Assembly (NCBI RefSeq): GCF_000002995.4
Contig: NW_025062476.1
Coordinates: 2,475,001-2,539,000 of the forward strand
Length of the DNA: 64,000 bases
Source: Brugia malayi
Taxonomy: Eukaryota > Nematoda > Chromadorea > Rhabditida > Onchocercidae
Direction of reading: 5' to 3'
The position numbers were made by a program, and so were the translations under genes. Shown here piece by piece: positions 1-14,100 of this stretch. Position 1 is the first letter of the stretch. The number at the start of each line of letters is the position of its first letter. A model generated the notes under the pieces. It saw only the letters and a program-made list of their open reading frames with translations. It did no database searches and had not been told where the DNA came from.

Positions 1-153
1 TAGATTACAAAATAGATGTCATTTACTAGTTAAAAAAAGGAGCATGATTAGAAGCTGAAGAGTTTGAACTTAGCAAGTAGATTGGATTGAGCAAAGTTTA
101 AATTGGGATTTTTTTTGTATCATAAAAAAAAAAAATCTTTTTTCAAATTCAAG

Positions 154-3100
154 GTCATGCTCTGCAGCTGATTCAAATCAGTCTCAACGGCAGCAGAGTG
201 CGAACTCTGCAGTGTTCACTACACCTGTGGTGTGTGACACTGTGCAGTCGCAACAACCAACACCATCAGCTTCATCAACAACACTTTATCGGAGCAGTGA
301 AAACATATCATCTGCCGCAACTGATAATTATCGTTATGAATGTCCTGAATGTCAGAAAACGTAAGCAACCATACTATATGTTGCGTCGTATAACATTACC
401 TAAAATTATTACGTGATACATTTTACATAATACTATTTTGTTTAACACAATTCACTATATGTAGCAAGCAATTCACATGGCCCGAGTACGCATAAAGAAC
501 AAAATTCTGCATAGTTCATTCAATCAATGTATATAACAGCTCAGGCATGTGTTCAATACCCATTTGCACTGCATGTTGATATCTAATGAATGAATAGTAT
601 CCTGAAAATTTCCACAAGAGTTTAATTTATTTTATATAGCAAGATGAATCATGCGATCTGCCACTTAAAAATTTGATTTTTCTGTTAGTCTCTAGTATTA
701 AAATATAGGATTGGTTATTGTTGGAAATCAGCAATGTGTACCCCAGCGAGTGTTTCTTTTTCCGTTTTTATTGGGACGAACTGTTTTTTTATAGCTCGAA
801 TTTTGAAGATGCGATTAGTCAATCGATTGATCGATCGGGCAGTTGCTCGGTTGAGCGTGCCAGACGGGTTGTTGCTCAATCTGTGTAAAATTTTTGCTGC
901 AAATCTTCGCACTTCATTTTCTGTGGTCGTGGTGTACTGTAGCTTTGTGTCTTTACCCTGCATTCTAAGTTTCAATTTCTGAAGTTTGCTTTATTCTTTA
1001 AATCCTTTACTCTGCTATCACATGTAGATTCTGTAAAATTTAGCACCTGAAGTAGTGAATGCTTAATCATGTCATCACAATGATAACAATCCTCCGTTAT
1101 CATCTTTAAGGAATGTTATTGGAGAAAACCCAATATTTCAGTATGTTCTATAAGCCAACAAAGTTCCTGCATGCGTTTCGTTTCAATTTGTGTCTAATTA
1201 GTTGCATGTTAGACAAATATTCTGTATTATTTGTTAATTTCATGCATATTATTTGTTGATTTTTCTATTTTGTTAATTCTTTGTTAATTCTATTTGTTAA
1301 TTCTACCTGTTATTTCCGTTCTGATATCCGATCTATCCATCACTCCAAATTTCCAATATATTTTGATTTTCAGACTAAACTATAACTTTTTTCTTAAAAT
1401 TTCTCACACTTGTCATCTCACTTTTGTTTGCTCGTGGTTTTACGTCGGTTCTAGTCTTTGATAAAGAATTTTCCTAATTTTAGGTTAGGAAATATTGTTT
1501 CTCTCCCCAAATTAATTTAAAATTTATTGAGTTTCGGTTAATTCATGTTTACTTTTCAGTTATTCTTGTCGGAAAAACGTCAAAAGACATCGTATAGCGG
1601 TACATAAATTGACACCTGAAGAAGTGGCCAAAATTGAGCCTATACGAGTGCTACTTACAAATGATAGTGAACAGAAACAACGACAACTGCAGCAACAACG
1701 ACAGCGACAACTGAGATTACTTCAAACTACCGAATTAAAGAGTATCAAAAGGTATTATTAACTTTTCTGCTTAATTTGAATAGCTTTATTCTTGCAATTT
1801 CTTTATCTTCTTTATTATGAAAAAGTATTACAATTCAGTCTTCTCTCCTCAAGGCATTCATGGAAATGTGAAAGAGCAACTTTATTTTCTCTGAATTTAG
1901 TTATAATGTCAATTTCGACTTAATTTAACCACGGAAATTAAACGCTATAGACATCTAAATCTTCCTAACTCAAGCTTCTTTTTTTTTTCTTTTTGCAGTC
2001 CGAAACTGTCTATCGAAAAATCAGATATGCACCACCAGCAACAACATTCTTCTGACTTTGAAAACTGTACAAATCATTCAGTACCAAATGTTATGTTACC
2101 ACAACAAATGCACCTTCAATTAGAACAGCGGCAACAGCAGCTGCTTCATCAACGTCAACTGCAATCACAGCTGCAACTCCAACAGACACAACTTCAGGAA
2201 CAGCAGCAACAAATCATCTCAGGACCTGATCACTGTAGAAGTTCTGCTGCAGTAACATCAGTAATACCTGTAAGCACGAGCTGGAGATCTTGCATTACAC
2301 CTATGCCGCCACCAACATCGCAGAATATTGGTGCATATCAGTTAAGTGAAGAAGAGGGTGTACAACTGGCTGAAATTGAGGAGGATTTAAAACGATCTGC
2401 AGAATACAAACTGGTAAGTTTTCTATCATTTTCGATTTTGCAATATCTGATACATGGTAATATATAGTTGAATGACTAAAAGTGTAATTTAGGCTTCAAT
2501 TTTTGTTTTGAAAATAAGTCCTTGTTTTGTAACTGGATGAATATTAGTTTAAAATTTTCTTGTCTAATGGAAACATGAAGAATAAATTTAAGATATAGGC
2601 ATCTGAAATATAGCATATGTAGATGGTATTTTATAGAAATTCTATTTCAAATTGGAGTATTCTAGACCGAAGCAGATAGTGAATCGGATAACAGGAGACC
2701 AGTGGCTGAATTAGCAGAGGCTGATACAACTTTTCATGAAGAATATGAAGACAGCATTGGGTAGAACATGTTACAGTAGTTTCTTATTTCTAACAGAACA
2801 ACAATATTTCTACGAATTCTTATCTTTAATCTGATTATTTATGTGTTACGCAAATAGCTTTCAGATTGCAGGATAATGTGGAATGAAGCTATGTTTTAAA
2901 TGTTTCGACTAAGCATAATGGAATTGAATTCAAACTGTAACAAAATTTTTAATCACTCTTGTTTTTAGACGATTACATCCGCCATCACTGTCATCAAATG
3001 GCGGAGTTGTGTCACCACCATCAAATCCTCCTTCAAACAGTTCCGTTTCATCAAACTATCCCATTACGAGTCCTATGGTTAGTAATATTTTTCCATGTAA

Positions 3101-6100
3101 TTAGCATTCTACTAACACGGATGTAGGGAAGCACCTCTTTATAAATCCTTAATTTGTTCAAATTTTTTTAAATTCTCTATTTGAAGAGACATGAAATCTA
3201 GAAAACAGTCTATCTAAAATTCTTGTTTGAACCACGTAAATGTAATATGTTCAATTAGCTTCATACAGATTAATGAATGTTTATGACAACTAGCAATTAT
3301 TAACGGTTTCCCTTATTTTTGCAAATTTTTAGGCTCCTCAAGTATCTTCTGTTATATCAGAAAACAGTGGTTTTGCGGCACAATTACCGCCGATTAAAGC
3401 TCCACCTCCTGTGTCACCGTCTCACTCTTCGCAGCAAATGACAGTAATGCAGAATCGGGGTCTATACCATCAATCTCAATCGTGTATCTCATCAAATGAG
3501 AGTTAGTTTTGATGACTTGTATTGTTTTTTGCCGCTTATCGCTCAAAAAACAATTCTGAATGGTAACTACTTCACCTTTAATACTGTTTTTTTTTTAATG
3601 GAGATCTAATAATTTTTAAGTTTGTTATTTTTTGAATGAGATTTTCAATGATCTTAAGAAACTTTTATGCTTTTTCTAGGTGTAGGTTAACATCCAGAAT
3701 TTACATCGAATTTCACTATCGAATTCATAAGTTGATTCTTTTATTTCAAAGTTTTACCATAGTTCAATATTCACTAATAAGCTCTGTCAGGTCAAACGTT
3801 AAACCCATTATCGATGAGTGGTAATGCTGTGTTCACGAAACCAGCGAACGTTGTTCGTTCTCAATACCTCCCGTCTATAAAGCCTCCCTCGATGCGAAAT
3901 TATTTTCATTCATCACCAAAGCAAAAGCAACATATTTGCATCGATTGTAATAGGTTGGTTCATCCTTTTTTGCTGTTTTAAATATGAGAAAATTTTCTGT
4001 CTTTTCGAGAAGTAAGTATAAATTACAAATTATAGGACTATTTATAGATATGAGCAAGTAGATAGCTAATATATCGAGCATCACTTTTCGTAAATGAAAT
4101 ACATTTCTCAGTAGCTCTGTTCTCTGTTTTCATCCTTCCTATTACTTCTGGGGATATTTCTTCAATATTGTGTATTTGCATGATCTTATTAGAAACAAAT
4201 CAAAATATCAATATCTTCAATACTTGTACTGCTGTATGTGTCATGTGTATAATGTTGACGAGAAAATCCAGCGCTCAGATGATTCAAAATGTCTGCGGGG
4301 TAAATATTCAGTGTAATCTGTCTGCTGTTTGCTTATACAATTAAAATTGTCGTGTAACTAATTTAAGGGCACTTTCATCAGATTATTCCCTTAAGCGACA
4401 TCGTTCGACATGTGTAGAAGCGAAAGCTGCGGCTGCAGCAAAAGCAGTGGATACTGTAACTTCTGATGCAGACTTGCAAAATGATGAATGGTAGGCAAGA
4501 CGTACCAGTTTAAAAAGATTTTAGAATATTTAGGGAAGTTGTTATGGGCTAATTATTAATAAATTCATTTACTAACATAAATTCGTCTACTGTACAGGAA
4601 GAAAATCATGAATGAAAAGTGTTTCAATTTTTATTATTTTATTGAAGTGTGAGATGTATTTTTAATATTTTTGTTAACAAAATTTTCTTTATTAGCACGT
4701 TTTATTCTCGCAATTATATCCCTGTTGCAAATTAAGAGAAAAGAGCGTAAAGCTAAGATATGAATGCAGTCTTGTTCAGTGAAAAATTTTCAGCACAAAA
4801 ACACAGTCAGAACATTATAATGACTCCGGCAGTTCGAGATCGTCTTCTTCGATGCTTTCAAATGGTCCAATAGCTAAAGAACCTTCGGTAATCTTTGCAA
4901 CCATTGTGTATTTCATTCATTAATCTTTGACAAAACAATTCATTATCATTATTTTGAAATAGTATATATATTTTTCTTTCAAATATTCCATTTAAATGAG
5001 TGCTGGTAGGCAATATTCAATTGACTATTGAAATGTTATTTTTTTCGAATAACGACAATCATCATTTCAAAAATTCTTTAAAAAATTTAGATATATTGTT
5101 TTGTTTTAGTGTACAAATACTTCATCTTACGGTCCGAGGGATTCAGAATTACGGATTTCCCAGCAGCTCACTCCAGTATCTGCTAAGGTTGGCTTCTTGC
5201 TTTTATCACCTATTTTTTAAATTTTTTAAGTTCAAAAATTTTTATGTTTTGTTGTGAATTGTTGTAAATTACTTGGACTTTTTCAGAATACTGATATAAT
5301 ATTATCTCAGACATATTCGTATGACGAAGACGCGGATAATGGTGTGTTGTGTCGTGTTTGTGATTGCTGGTTACCTGGACAGCGGGAATTTGATCGCCAC
5401 TGCGATGAACTGCATCCAGTTGCTGCCGATCCAGATAGCACAACCGTACCCCAAACGTTAATAATTATTTACAGATTTTAAATGACAAGTGCATAAATAC
5501 CTGCAGTACCTACTCTCGCCTACTATGCTAGCATATGGACATTTGAATAATAACAAAAAAAAGGACCATTAGTAATGGAATACATTTTATCGGTTACAGA
5601 TTTGAGCAAACATCGTTACCATCCGGATCAATAATGTTGAGCACGGCAATTTCATCAGAAGTGAGTTTGAATCCGTCCGGTCCCTACTCTGTTACTGCTG
5701 CAAACCGAAAGCGAGTGTCTTCGGATTCTCTTGAGTCCGGAAGTTATTTCAGCACTAAAAGTGGGCGGCATTTATGTCAGGTATCAAAGTAATATCCTCT
5801 TTGTTTGCATTAGAGAAAAAAGGAAGTAAATCAGTCTTCAATTAAATAACCAGGTATAAGGGGCCCTTAGATTTTCTAGTGTATAGTGGTGTAATTTCAG
5901 ACATGCGGGAAATATTATTCGTCAGAATGGAATTTGGAAAGGCATAGACGAGAAAGTTGTCCACTGCATATGAAACGGTTAAAAAGTATTGCTGATGAGA
6001 GAACAAGGTAATGACTAATGTAGAACACATACTGTTTTAGCTTTTAGTATTTTAGAATTATTTTTAAAAAATTAAGGGAACGTTTCAGTTATAGTTGTTA

Positions 6101-7547
6101 GAGCTTAGTTCATGTAATTAGACATTGTTAGAGTATAGTATGATATTGTGGTGTTACTTCGTTATGAGCACTGAGCATAAAGTTTGAATATGTGAAGTGA
6201 GTAATAGAATGGATTTTCTCGATGTAGTTTTTTTTTCCTTTCAGCTATAGTCAAAGTAGTTTAATTTTTTTAAACTAAATTAACTAAATTATTATTCAAG
6301 GTTGGCAAAGTTGGAACCAGTGGATTTGTTGCAGTTTCAGACTACTCTAAGCACCAGATGGGTGGATGACTGCTCTTTAATTGTCGGTGAATCTCGAATT
6401 GGTGTTCCGAGAGCGGTAATTTTTTTGCGACATTGTATATGAAAAATACCCTATAAGATCTTAATGTTGATTGAAAAAGGCAGATTATAAAAATTATTGG
6501 TCAGTTTCGAAACGTCTGGAAATATGAGTTTGGATTGTGTAGAAAGCAAAAAAAGAATGTAAGATCACTAATATATTATCTTTATTTTAGATGCTTTCAA
6601 GAGCTTCAACATATTTCTCATCTTTGTTTCAATATTATGAAAATCACAGCGATGTTCCATTACCGGTCCCTGTTGATCCCATCGCATTTCATCAAGCTGT
6701 GGAAGCATTTAAGGGTCGTTTGCAACTTGACGGTGTTTTTTTCAGTTCCTTTCAGTTTGTTCCATTGATTTCTTAGACATTTAAAAAAGCAAATTATAAG
6801 AACTGCTGATCATTTTGGTAGCTTCTGGAAATGTTAGAGTTTGGGTTGGTGTAGAAAATAAAAGCGAGATATAAGTTCACTAATATATTATAGTAACAGT
6901 TATGTTATACTACTGTAGTAATTTGGTTTTATAATAAATTGTTATTACTGTTTCATGAAAATCTTTGTTTTCTCTTTTAAATCCGATGTTAAAGTCAATC
7001 TTTTTTTAGGCAAAAATATTGACTGTATATTATTTATGGCAGATAAGTTTAAAATTAAACCTCTTTACGATCGATGCGAGCGTTTTATCGCCGAGAAAGT
7101 AAGCTTGATTGTTCATTTCCTCCTTTTTGGTTTTGATTCACGTCGATTTTACTCTTGTAAACGTTCGATTTTTATGGATAATGCTTTTAATTGTTTCGCT
7201 CAGTTGCATTCTCTCATCGGAATATTTTCGACCATGATACGGAAAAGGTTGCAATAGGGAAGCTGGATATTTAAAATTAAGTGCTTAACTGGATCATGTG
7301 TTTATGCGCGGACTAGTTTCATTTTTAAAATCTTATTACTGTGATTGAACTTTTTCAGTTGCCTTCATCATCAGTGATGCATGCCATCCGGCTAGCAGAA
7401 CAGTATCGAATGTGTGAAATAAAACAGGCACTGTTCGATTCTATTTCTATAGATGTATTTCGTAGTCTTGCAGCGGACGAAGATTATCGTCAGATGGGTG
7501 CAGAATTGAAAGCTGAACTGTTGGAAAAGTGGGGTACTTTCTTGTAA
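154..7547 (+). CDS. C2H2 zinc-finger protein with C-terminal BTB domain (5' partial)
   Basis: Seventeen exons join in one frame: 154-360, 1560-1751, 1999-2413, 2666-2760, 2969-3077, 3333-3501, 3791-3953, 4368-4490, 4794-4887, 5110-5187, 5287-5456, 5600-5780, 5901-6007, 6301-6415, 6591-6732, 7010-7098 and 7359-7547 (TAA). The first exon opens inside a codon, so the gene begins upstream of the window; 878 residues are visible. Four zinc fingers can be seen: CPEC..RHRIAVH, split by intron 1; CIDC..LKRHRSTC, a C2HC variant; LCRVCDCWL..FDRHCDELH; and LCQTCGKYY..LERHRRESC, C2HC. The second and third are separated by Ser/Pro-rich sequence, and exon 3 is very Gln-rich. The last four exons form a BTB/BACK-like fold (DDCSLIVGESRIGVP, CILFMADKFKIKPLYDRCE). 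BTB domains mediate dimerisation or Cullin-3 binding and the fingers suggest DNA binding, so a nuclear transcription factor is inferred. I do not recognise the orthologue. Confidence 0.85.
715..963 (-). CDS. Possible nested antisense ORF in intron 1 of the zinc-finger gene
   Basis: An uninterrupted minus-strand frame of 82 codons runs from ATG at 963 to TAA at 715, entirely inside the first visible intron of the plus-strand zinc-finger gene. The frame stays open further upstream to about 975. The predicted product is basic, with Arg/Lys/Ile-rich segments (for example RSINRLTNRIFKIRAIKK), and the stretch is visibly less AT-rich than the flanking intron. There is no recognised domain. It could be a small nested gene, a remnant of a processed copy or a chance ORF; an 82-codon plus-strand frame covers the same bases. 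Confidence 0.22.
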   Translation of the reverse strand: MQGKDTKLQYTTTTENEVRRFAAKILHRLSNNPSGTLNRATARSINRLTNRIFKIRAIKKQFVPIKTEKETLAGVHIADFQQ

Positions 7548-10500
7548 GCACCTGGAAGTCCTGTTCTATTTTATTATTGTCTCAGGTTTGGCACCTTGTA
7601 CAGTTACTTTATCATCATTTTTATAAATCGTTTTGTTTGTAGGCCTTTTCACTCTTTTTTCTTCTCCCGAAGAACTGGTGCACTATTGTACAATTCCTTC
7701 TTAGACTTTAAAATCCACTTTCGAGACAACTTGCATTTCTAAAGCATTGTAACTTGTAGAAGTAGACATGTAAGTTCTGAATTATGTGAATTTCGGAGCG
7801 TGTTTAATTAAAATTATAATGCGAATTGTATGCAGTGATGTGTGCGTGTACTACAAATTTTTCTTTTTTCTACACTCTATCCTTATTTATACTCTTCAGA
7901 AAGTAAGCTAATAATTCTGAATACCGTCGTTGTTGAATTTTGTGTATTTAGAGCCTACTTCTGTTGTCGACACCTTTTTTAGTAGGATGGAGTAACTTGT
8001 ATATGTTGTTTTGGGTATTGCAGAAGGCAACCAGGTTTGTCTTTTGATCTGTGGTACCAATCTTACCAGAGAGTAACTTATATATGTGGTTATCCGTTGC
8101 AAAAAATGATCTTTATGGGTTGAGATTTTCTTCTCAAAAATTATTAGCATATTAATCACTTTTCTTTAGAAGATTAATTAATAATCTGTATCAGTTTGTG
8201 TATTCTATCATATATTCAAATTAATATTTTTGAACCTCATCGTTCGGGTTTTTCAAGGACCTAACACTCCAGTCATTCAGAGAGAAGTAACTAAATGAGT
8301 GTGAGAGGAGGAAGAGAGTAATATATTAGAATATTTTTCTTTATATAACTCAATATATTTGAGCTGGACTTTTGTATCCTCATTTTTGATATTCTAAATC
8401 GAAAGCACAACATAGTGAGATCCTTCCTTTCTTCCACTTTAACATGTATTCTAAATAATGTTGCTTGTAAGTTATTGTGCTGCCAGAATCTCAACTAAAC
8501 GCTGTAACGATCTCTTTGAAATAATTCAGTCTATCCCTTAATTAGTAAACAAGTCCTTTCATCATTTGTTTTTTTTTAAATCACCATTTTATCTGCTATC
8601 CATTCATTTTACCGTGAGTAATAATATCCTCTAAGCATGTGTTATTATAGGGTTTGTTTTTTTTGCGTGATTTCTGAGTTTCCGATTTTTTTGTTCTCTC
8701 TTTATTTAAGAACACATTAATTCGACATTTTATGAAAAGCAGGAATAGTAGGATGTCTTTATTTCTTTGTTTTTTGCTAATTACAATCTACCTTTCAGGA
8801 GGAAGGTCAGGGTTCATTCTATTCGGGTCGATGAAAAAATATCTGAAGTTGCTGTTATTTGAAAATTTTCAGACTCAAATCTGAGTCGTCCCAACTTTCA
8901 TATTCTCAATAATATCCGAAATGTCTAGAGCTCATTCCCATTTACATAGTTACAACACTTACTTTTTTTCTCCCGTCATACATTACTTCCGACATTTATG
9001 ATTGGAAAGTCTTTCAATATACCTGCAGGCACGCTTAAAGCTATTTCTTAATTCTTGCTTGCAGGTGTTGGAGCATTCAATTTTAAAAATTAAAACTTTC
9101 TCATTCCATCTTTGGTATATATGTACTCTTTTTCTGTTTATATATTATGCGAAACCAATTTCGTTTTTCATTTGAATATTTTAGAAAGATGCTGATTTAA
9201 AACGAGCTTTACTTCTGTCCTTCATTTCTTTTGCGCAGTTCCTGTTTTTGTTTGTTTTGATTTTAAATTGTTTTCTAGGGGAAAAGTAGATTTTCAAATT
9301 GTTAGCAGTGCAGACCTCAAGCAGAATTTCTTAGTAATAAGCATTCCTTGAATCCTGTATAACTTATTTCCTCAACTGATGATTTTTATATTGGCTGTCT
9401 GATATGAACTCCTTGCTTTTTAAATAGTTTAACCTTAGTACTACACAAAAGAGAATTAATATGTATTTCAGTGCTTGAGTAATTTATTTCATTTGAGATA
9501 GCTTGCACGCACCCTCTGATTTTTAATTTGAAGCTTCTTGCATAGTAACGGTGATGGATATTGCTTGAAGTATTACCAAGCAACATGTTCATTTCACAAG
9601 TTGTGCGTTCGATTCAAAGCAGTAGCAAATAAGTTTCATTATTTAAGGAGAGAAGTTTCCTCAGTAAACGGAACTCGTTTGAGTGAAAATTAACATTTTA
9701 AAGCATTTCTCTTTTTTTTTTTTGCATCCTAAAATTTTGTTCGTTCAGGTTATAAGGCATATTGTGTCAGCTCTTCACCTTATTAAAATCTCATTCTATG
9801 TTTGTTGTATTTCTTTTCAGTTTTGACTTTTTTTTATCATTATTTCTAAAATCTCTTATCTGTCTTGTAAAAGTTCACACCAGTCGCTTGTGGTACTGTC
9901 AATCTTACATTAATTTCTGTTTATGCTGACATTTTTAACGATAACATGCTTCGGTGTCATTAAGAAAAGCATTTGTATCATTATTATAATTTCAATATGT
10001 TATAGCATAGCTTTGGAAACTAGATGTTGTTGCAGGAATTTCATCCTACAGTAGCTCGATGTTTCATCTAACATAGTCATTTTATTTTATTTCTCACGGG
10101 AAAATCATATTCATCAGTTTACATTGTTTTTATATAATTTCCATAATTATTCAATCCCAACCTCAACTTAGTTCAAGCGCTATTAGCAAATATTTGTAAT
10201 GAAGAAATTCGAGTCTTTATTTTTACTGTTTCTCCATTGCTTATTTACAGTTATGTTAATTTATTTCCCTTTCATTTCCAAGAAAAGTTTTTCAAGTAAA
10301 TTGTTCTCTGTGAATGATTCGTTAAAACATTTTCTTTTTTTCCTGATATTTACTTTTTTTCACAGAATTACGGATAAAGCGAAAACACATTTTGTAGATG
10401 TATGAATATATTTCTGTTTGCCATTATTTGCGCAATACATTGTGCTGCTTTCGGTTTTTTGTATTGGACTCAGTTCAGTGAATCGCTTATCCGCAATAGT

Positions 10501-11148
10501 AAAAACATTTCTTGCTGTTAGAGATAACATTTTTATGGTATTCATATTTTGCAAATTTTTGATTCATTTTTAAATTGAACTCCGCAATTAATTGAATTAA
10601 TCCCAATCAAACTTGATCATTTTCATCTGAAATTAATGGAGGGAGTTCACTATTTTGAAATGAGCAGACGAATAAGAATTTAATTATTTTGAAAATATCA
10701 CTTTAAATAATAGTGATCCAATTATGTAGAAAATAGTACTCTTAACGAGTATTGTTCTTCCAGTTAAGTTTCTCATTTTTATTCACAGACGACATTGGAC
10801 AGATTATTTATAAGTGTCACACTGTAGATGTTTGGGTGAACAGCAGAAAGACAAAATCATTGAACACATTGTATTCATGAACAGTTAATTTAGGGAAAGA
10901 CTTGAAAATCTCAGGAATTAATAATAATAATAAACCTTATATAAATCTTTTAAAATAATTTTGAGAGCAAAGTTATGGATTAATTTTCGGATAAGCAGGG
11001 TAATACATGGTGTGGGTTTCATGCAATTATTATTTGTTTAATTGTTGTTGATTTAATTTTTAAAATTTAGGTTTTAAATTCTACTATTCATTCATCCGAT
11101 ATCCTTTACTCCGTTATTGCTACCGATGATAACTGATTTACTTCTTTT
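7548..11148. other. Intergenic gap between convergent genes
   Basis: No exon with both splice signals and a convincing protein could be assembled here. It holds the 3' UTR of the zinc-finger gene on the plus side and the far 3' end of the transporter on the minus side. The sequence is AT-rich with many short homopolymer T runs. The minus ORFs of 60-90 codons have low-complexity hydrophobic or Ser/Ile-rich products and look random. Confidence 0.6.
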
Positions 11149-14100
11149 TCAGAAAACTTGGACTGCGTTGTTTCCGCCCTCAAAATTAGTAATGGAGTCA
11201 GTATTACCACTCGCTTCGGGAGTAGGCGATAAATTTACTTGGCAAGTTCTGGTAATTTCTTCACTAAATTCAGGAGGCATTACATTGAACACTATTTGTG
11301 TGTAAATAGTGATCTTATCTGAAAAAATATTTGATTGAACTTTAAATACGAGAATTTTAATTCTCGCATTCTAAAGCGGTGAAAAACGATTCAGTACAAA
11401 GTTGTTTCGATATCTTTGCAATTGCGACTAGGCTATGGCAGGTAAACTTACTATTTGCATTGCAACCAAACGTCTTGAATCCTTCAACAGCTGATGGTAA
11501 GTGAGTGTAGAAAAACAAGAAGTAGAAGACAAGGCCACCTAGTGCAACTGACCCACCAATACTGCAGATATGGGTATCAGTAATTACTGTTGTCGTCACC
11601 TGAAAATCATTGTTGTTATAAATTGTCAACTGACAAGCAACATAATCAACATTTCTAAATTCACTTCAAATCTAATTTAATGCCTTACAATGATAAAGGG
11701 TTAGGTTGTATCAAAACAAGTGAATATAGTTTCAGAAAGATGTTGAAATTTTTGACTGAGAGAAGATCAGGCTGATATAAGTAACAGATCTATAATGTGT
11801 AAAAAGGTATTAGTAGAACGGATGATCTCGAAATTATTTCTACTAACGTATAATAATAACAGTAAGACGTTGCTTGAACATTTCAGTGATAGTTTACTAA
11901 TTTTTTGCTCATCAGTCTACTTCATTTGCAACTAAGTGTCATGTTACTGTAATAATTTCTTACAATCAATTACATTTCTCTCATCTAATTCCCATTCTGA
12001 TCTTCAAAAGTGACTTTCCATTTTGGAATTTATATAAAAATCAACCAAGGTTGCACAAATAATCATGAAGATGATAGGCATAATAATTGGATTCTGAATA
12101 GCATCCCGATGAATTGATTTATGGTGGAAACGAATCCATAGTAGAGCTAGCATTGTGAAAATACGCTGAAGCCATTGGCAGAATGATACGCAATTAATGA
12201 GCTGCGACAGATTACCAGTAAATGAAAGTAGAAAGGAAAGTGTAACCTGAAATATGGTCATGTATAGTGGATGTGTAAAACAATTTAACCTTTCACTAAT
12301 CTTTTCATCCCTTCAATGTTTAATCAAATCTGACTTTTCATTTGTCGTTATAGTATTCCAGGAATTTACAATTCATAATGTTGGCTATCAAATCTTGTGA
12401 AAACTTGAACTATTATAATAGGATTTCGTTTTTGAAGAGACCATTCCATAAAAAAGAAAGAAAATTTTTTTTCTAAAAAAGGATAATCAGTATAAAACAA
12501 TACTAAGGTTGATAATTTTGGTGATTTACATATGAATAAAAACATACAGTTTCAAAATGAAAGAAGGTTCATTAAACTTATTTTAAACTCAAAGTGTCAA
12601 CTTACAGAAATAAATATAGCCACTCGAGGACTGTTATGTTCTGTATTGGAACAACTTAGGAAAGTAGGTAAATGACCTTGTCGTGCAGCAACATACAAAT
12701 ATCTAGAAATCAATGAATTAATTTATATGTTTGCTACACAAGTGTAAGAGCTTTTCTAACATCAATTAAATCACGATGTTTATGCAGCACTACAACTTTT
12801 CTTCATTTTTACCGAAATTATGTGCAAACTGTTATGATAAGTGCTTTTTTTTTTTTTTCAGATATAACTATGGTTAAAGGTTAGGAATAAAAGAAGTATT
12901 TACATGTGACAAACCTGCTAGCGCAAAAAAGTGAAGTATTCATGGAGCCGATCAATAAAATGCATATCAGAAAGGGTATTACAGAATAGAATTTGTCTAG
13001 TTTTGCTGCCGCAAATGTCTAAAACACAATTCTGAAATCTATTAGTTCTCAGAAATCTGATCTTAGTCTAGGAATACATTATTCAGAAAGATCACATCGC
13101 AAATGTTTCACAAAAAAATCGGTTCCAAAGAAGATAAATTTGCCTAATTCCATCAAAAAAAAACTAAATTAGGAACTTGTAACAGCTTTCCCTCCCAACT
13201 GTTAAGTAATAATGACTAATAATATTAATAATTAGATAAAAAAGTTAACATCAGCCACAGCAACAGATGATTTCATTTGATCTATATCAAGCATCGCGAA
13301 AAACGAAATATTTGTTGCAAGGAAAATGAATGCTACTAATGACATTCCAACTATAATCGCCAAAGGCATTGTTCTGGAAACAGTGTATTTCCTGTCACAG
13401 TTGACAATAAATTTATTTTGAATGATATGAAATGAAATTATGAAGATAACTTATTCCTTATACAGCATAGGAAGAAAACATATACTAATTAAAACTTGAA
13501 GTACATTAATGTTACACATTTATTATCCTACTTTACTGATGAAAATAATTGTACAGATTTATGCATTGAAATATTCACCCTATATTTCCTACTACTTCAG
13601 TACTCTAAAAAAATGTACCTTTTCGGTTTTTCAATTTCTTCGGTGCCAAAATTCAAAACATCCCAACCATCGTAGGAAAATAAACCAGCAAACAAAGCTG
13701 CTATTATATGACCAAGCCTAACTTGCGTTCCATCCATTATATTTTGCAAGTTTTGAGTTTCACCTAAAGAATAATAGAGTAGCAAAATTAGTCATCAATT
13801 CTTTATAAATTTAAAAATTATGTTATTATTCAATTCCTAAACGCATTTCTCGATGTTTTCTTAATACTGAATTATTTTAGATCGCTCAGCTCTCACGTAA
13901 TTAGTATACCTTTAAAAATGATAAAGTAAAACCCAGTGCAAATTACAATAGCTGTTGTAATTATTTTTGCAAATGATGCAACAATTTGAAAACGTGATAC
14001 AAATATTTTCAAAGAGAAAAAATTGAGCATCATCAAAAGCCCTGAAATAAATTTAAAAAAGACAAATATACTGATTAATACATTTTAACTTCAAAAAAGG

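Noticed and set aside
734..982. 82-codon plus ORF overlapping the nested antisense frame
   Set aside because: Its product is hydrophobic and unpatterned and it has no acceptor or donor linking it to the host gene; it looks like a shadow of the minus frame.
11117..11305. 62-codon plus-strand ORF with splice-like ends
   Set aside because: The same bases encode the polar C-terminal tail of the transporter on the minus strand, ending in a stop in the right place; the plus frame has no partner exons.
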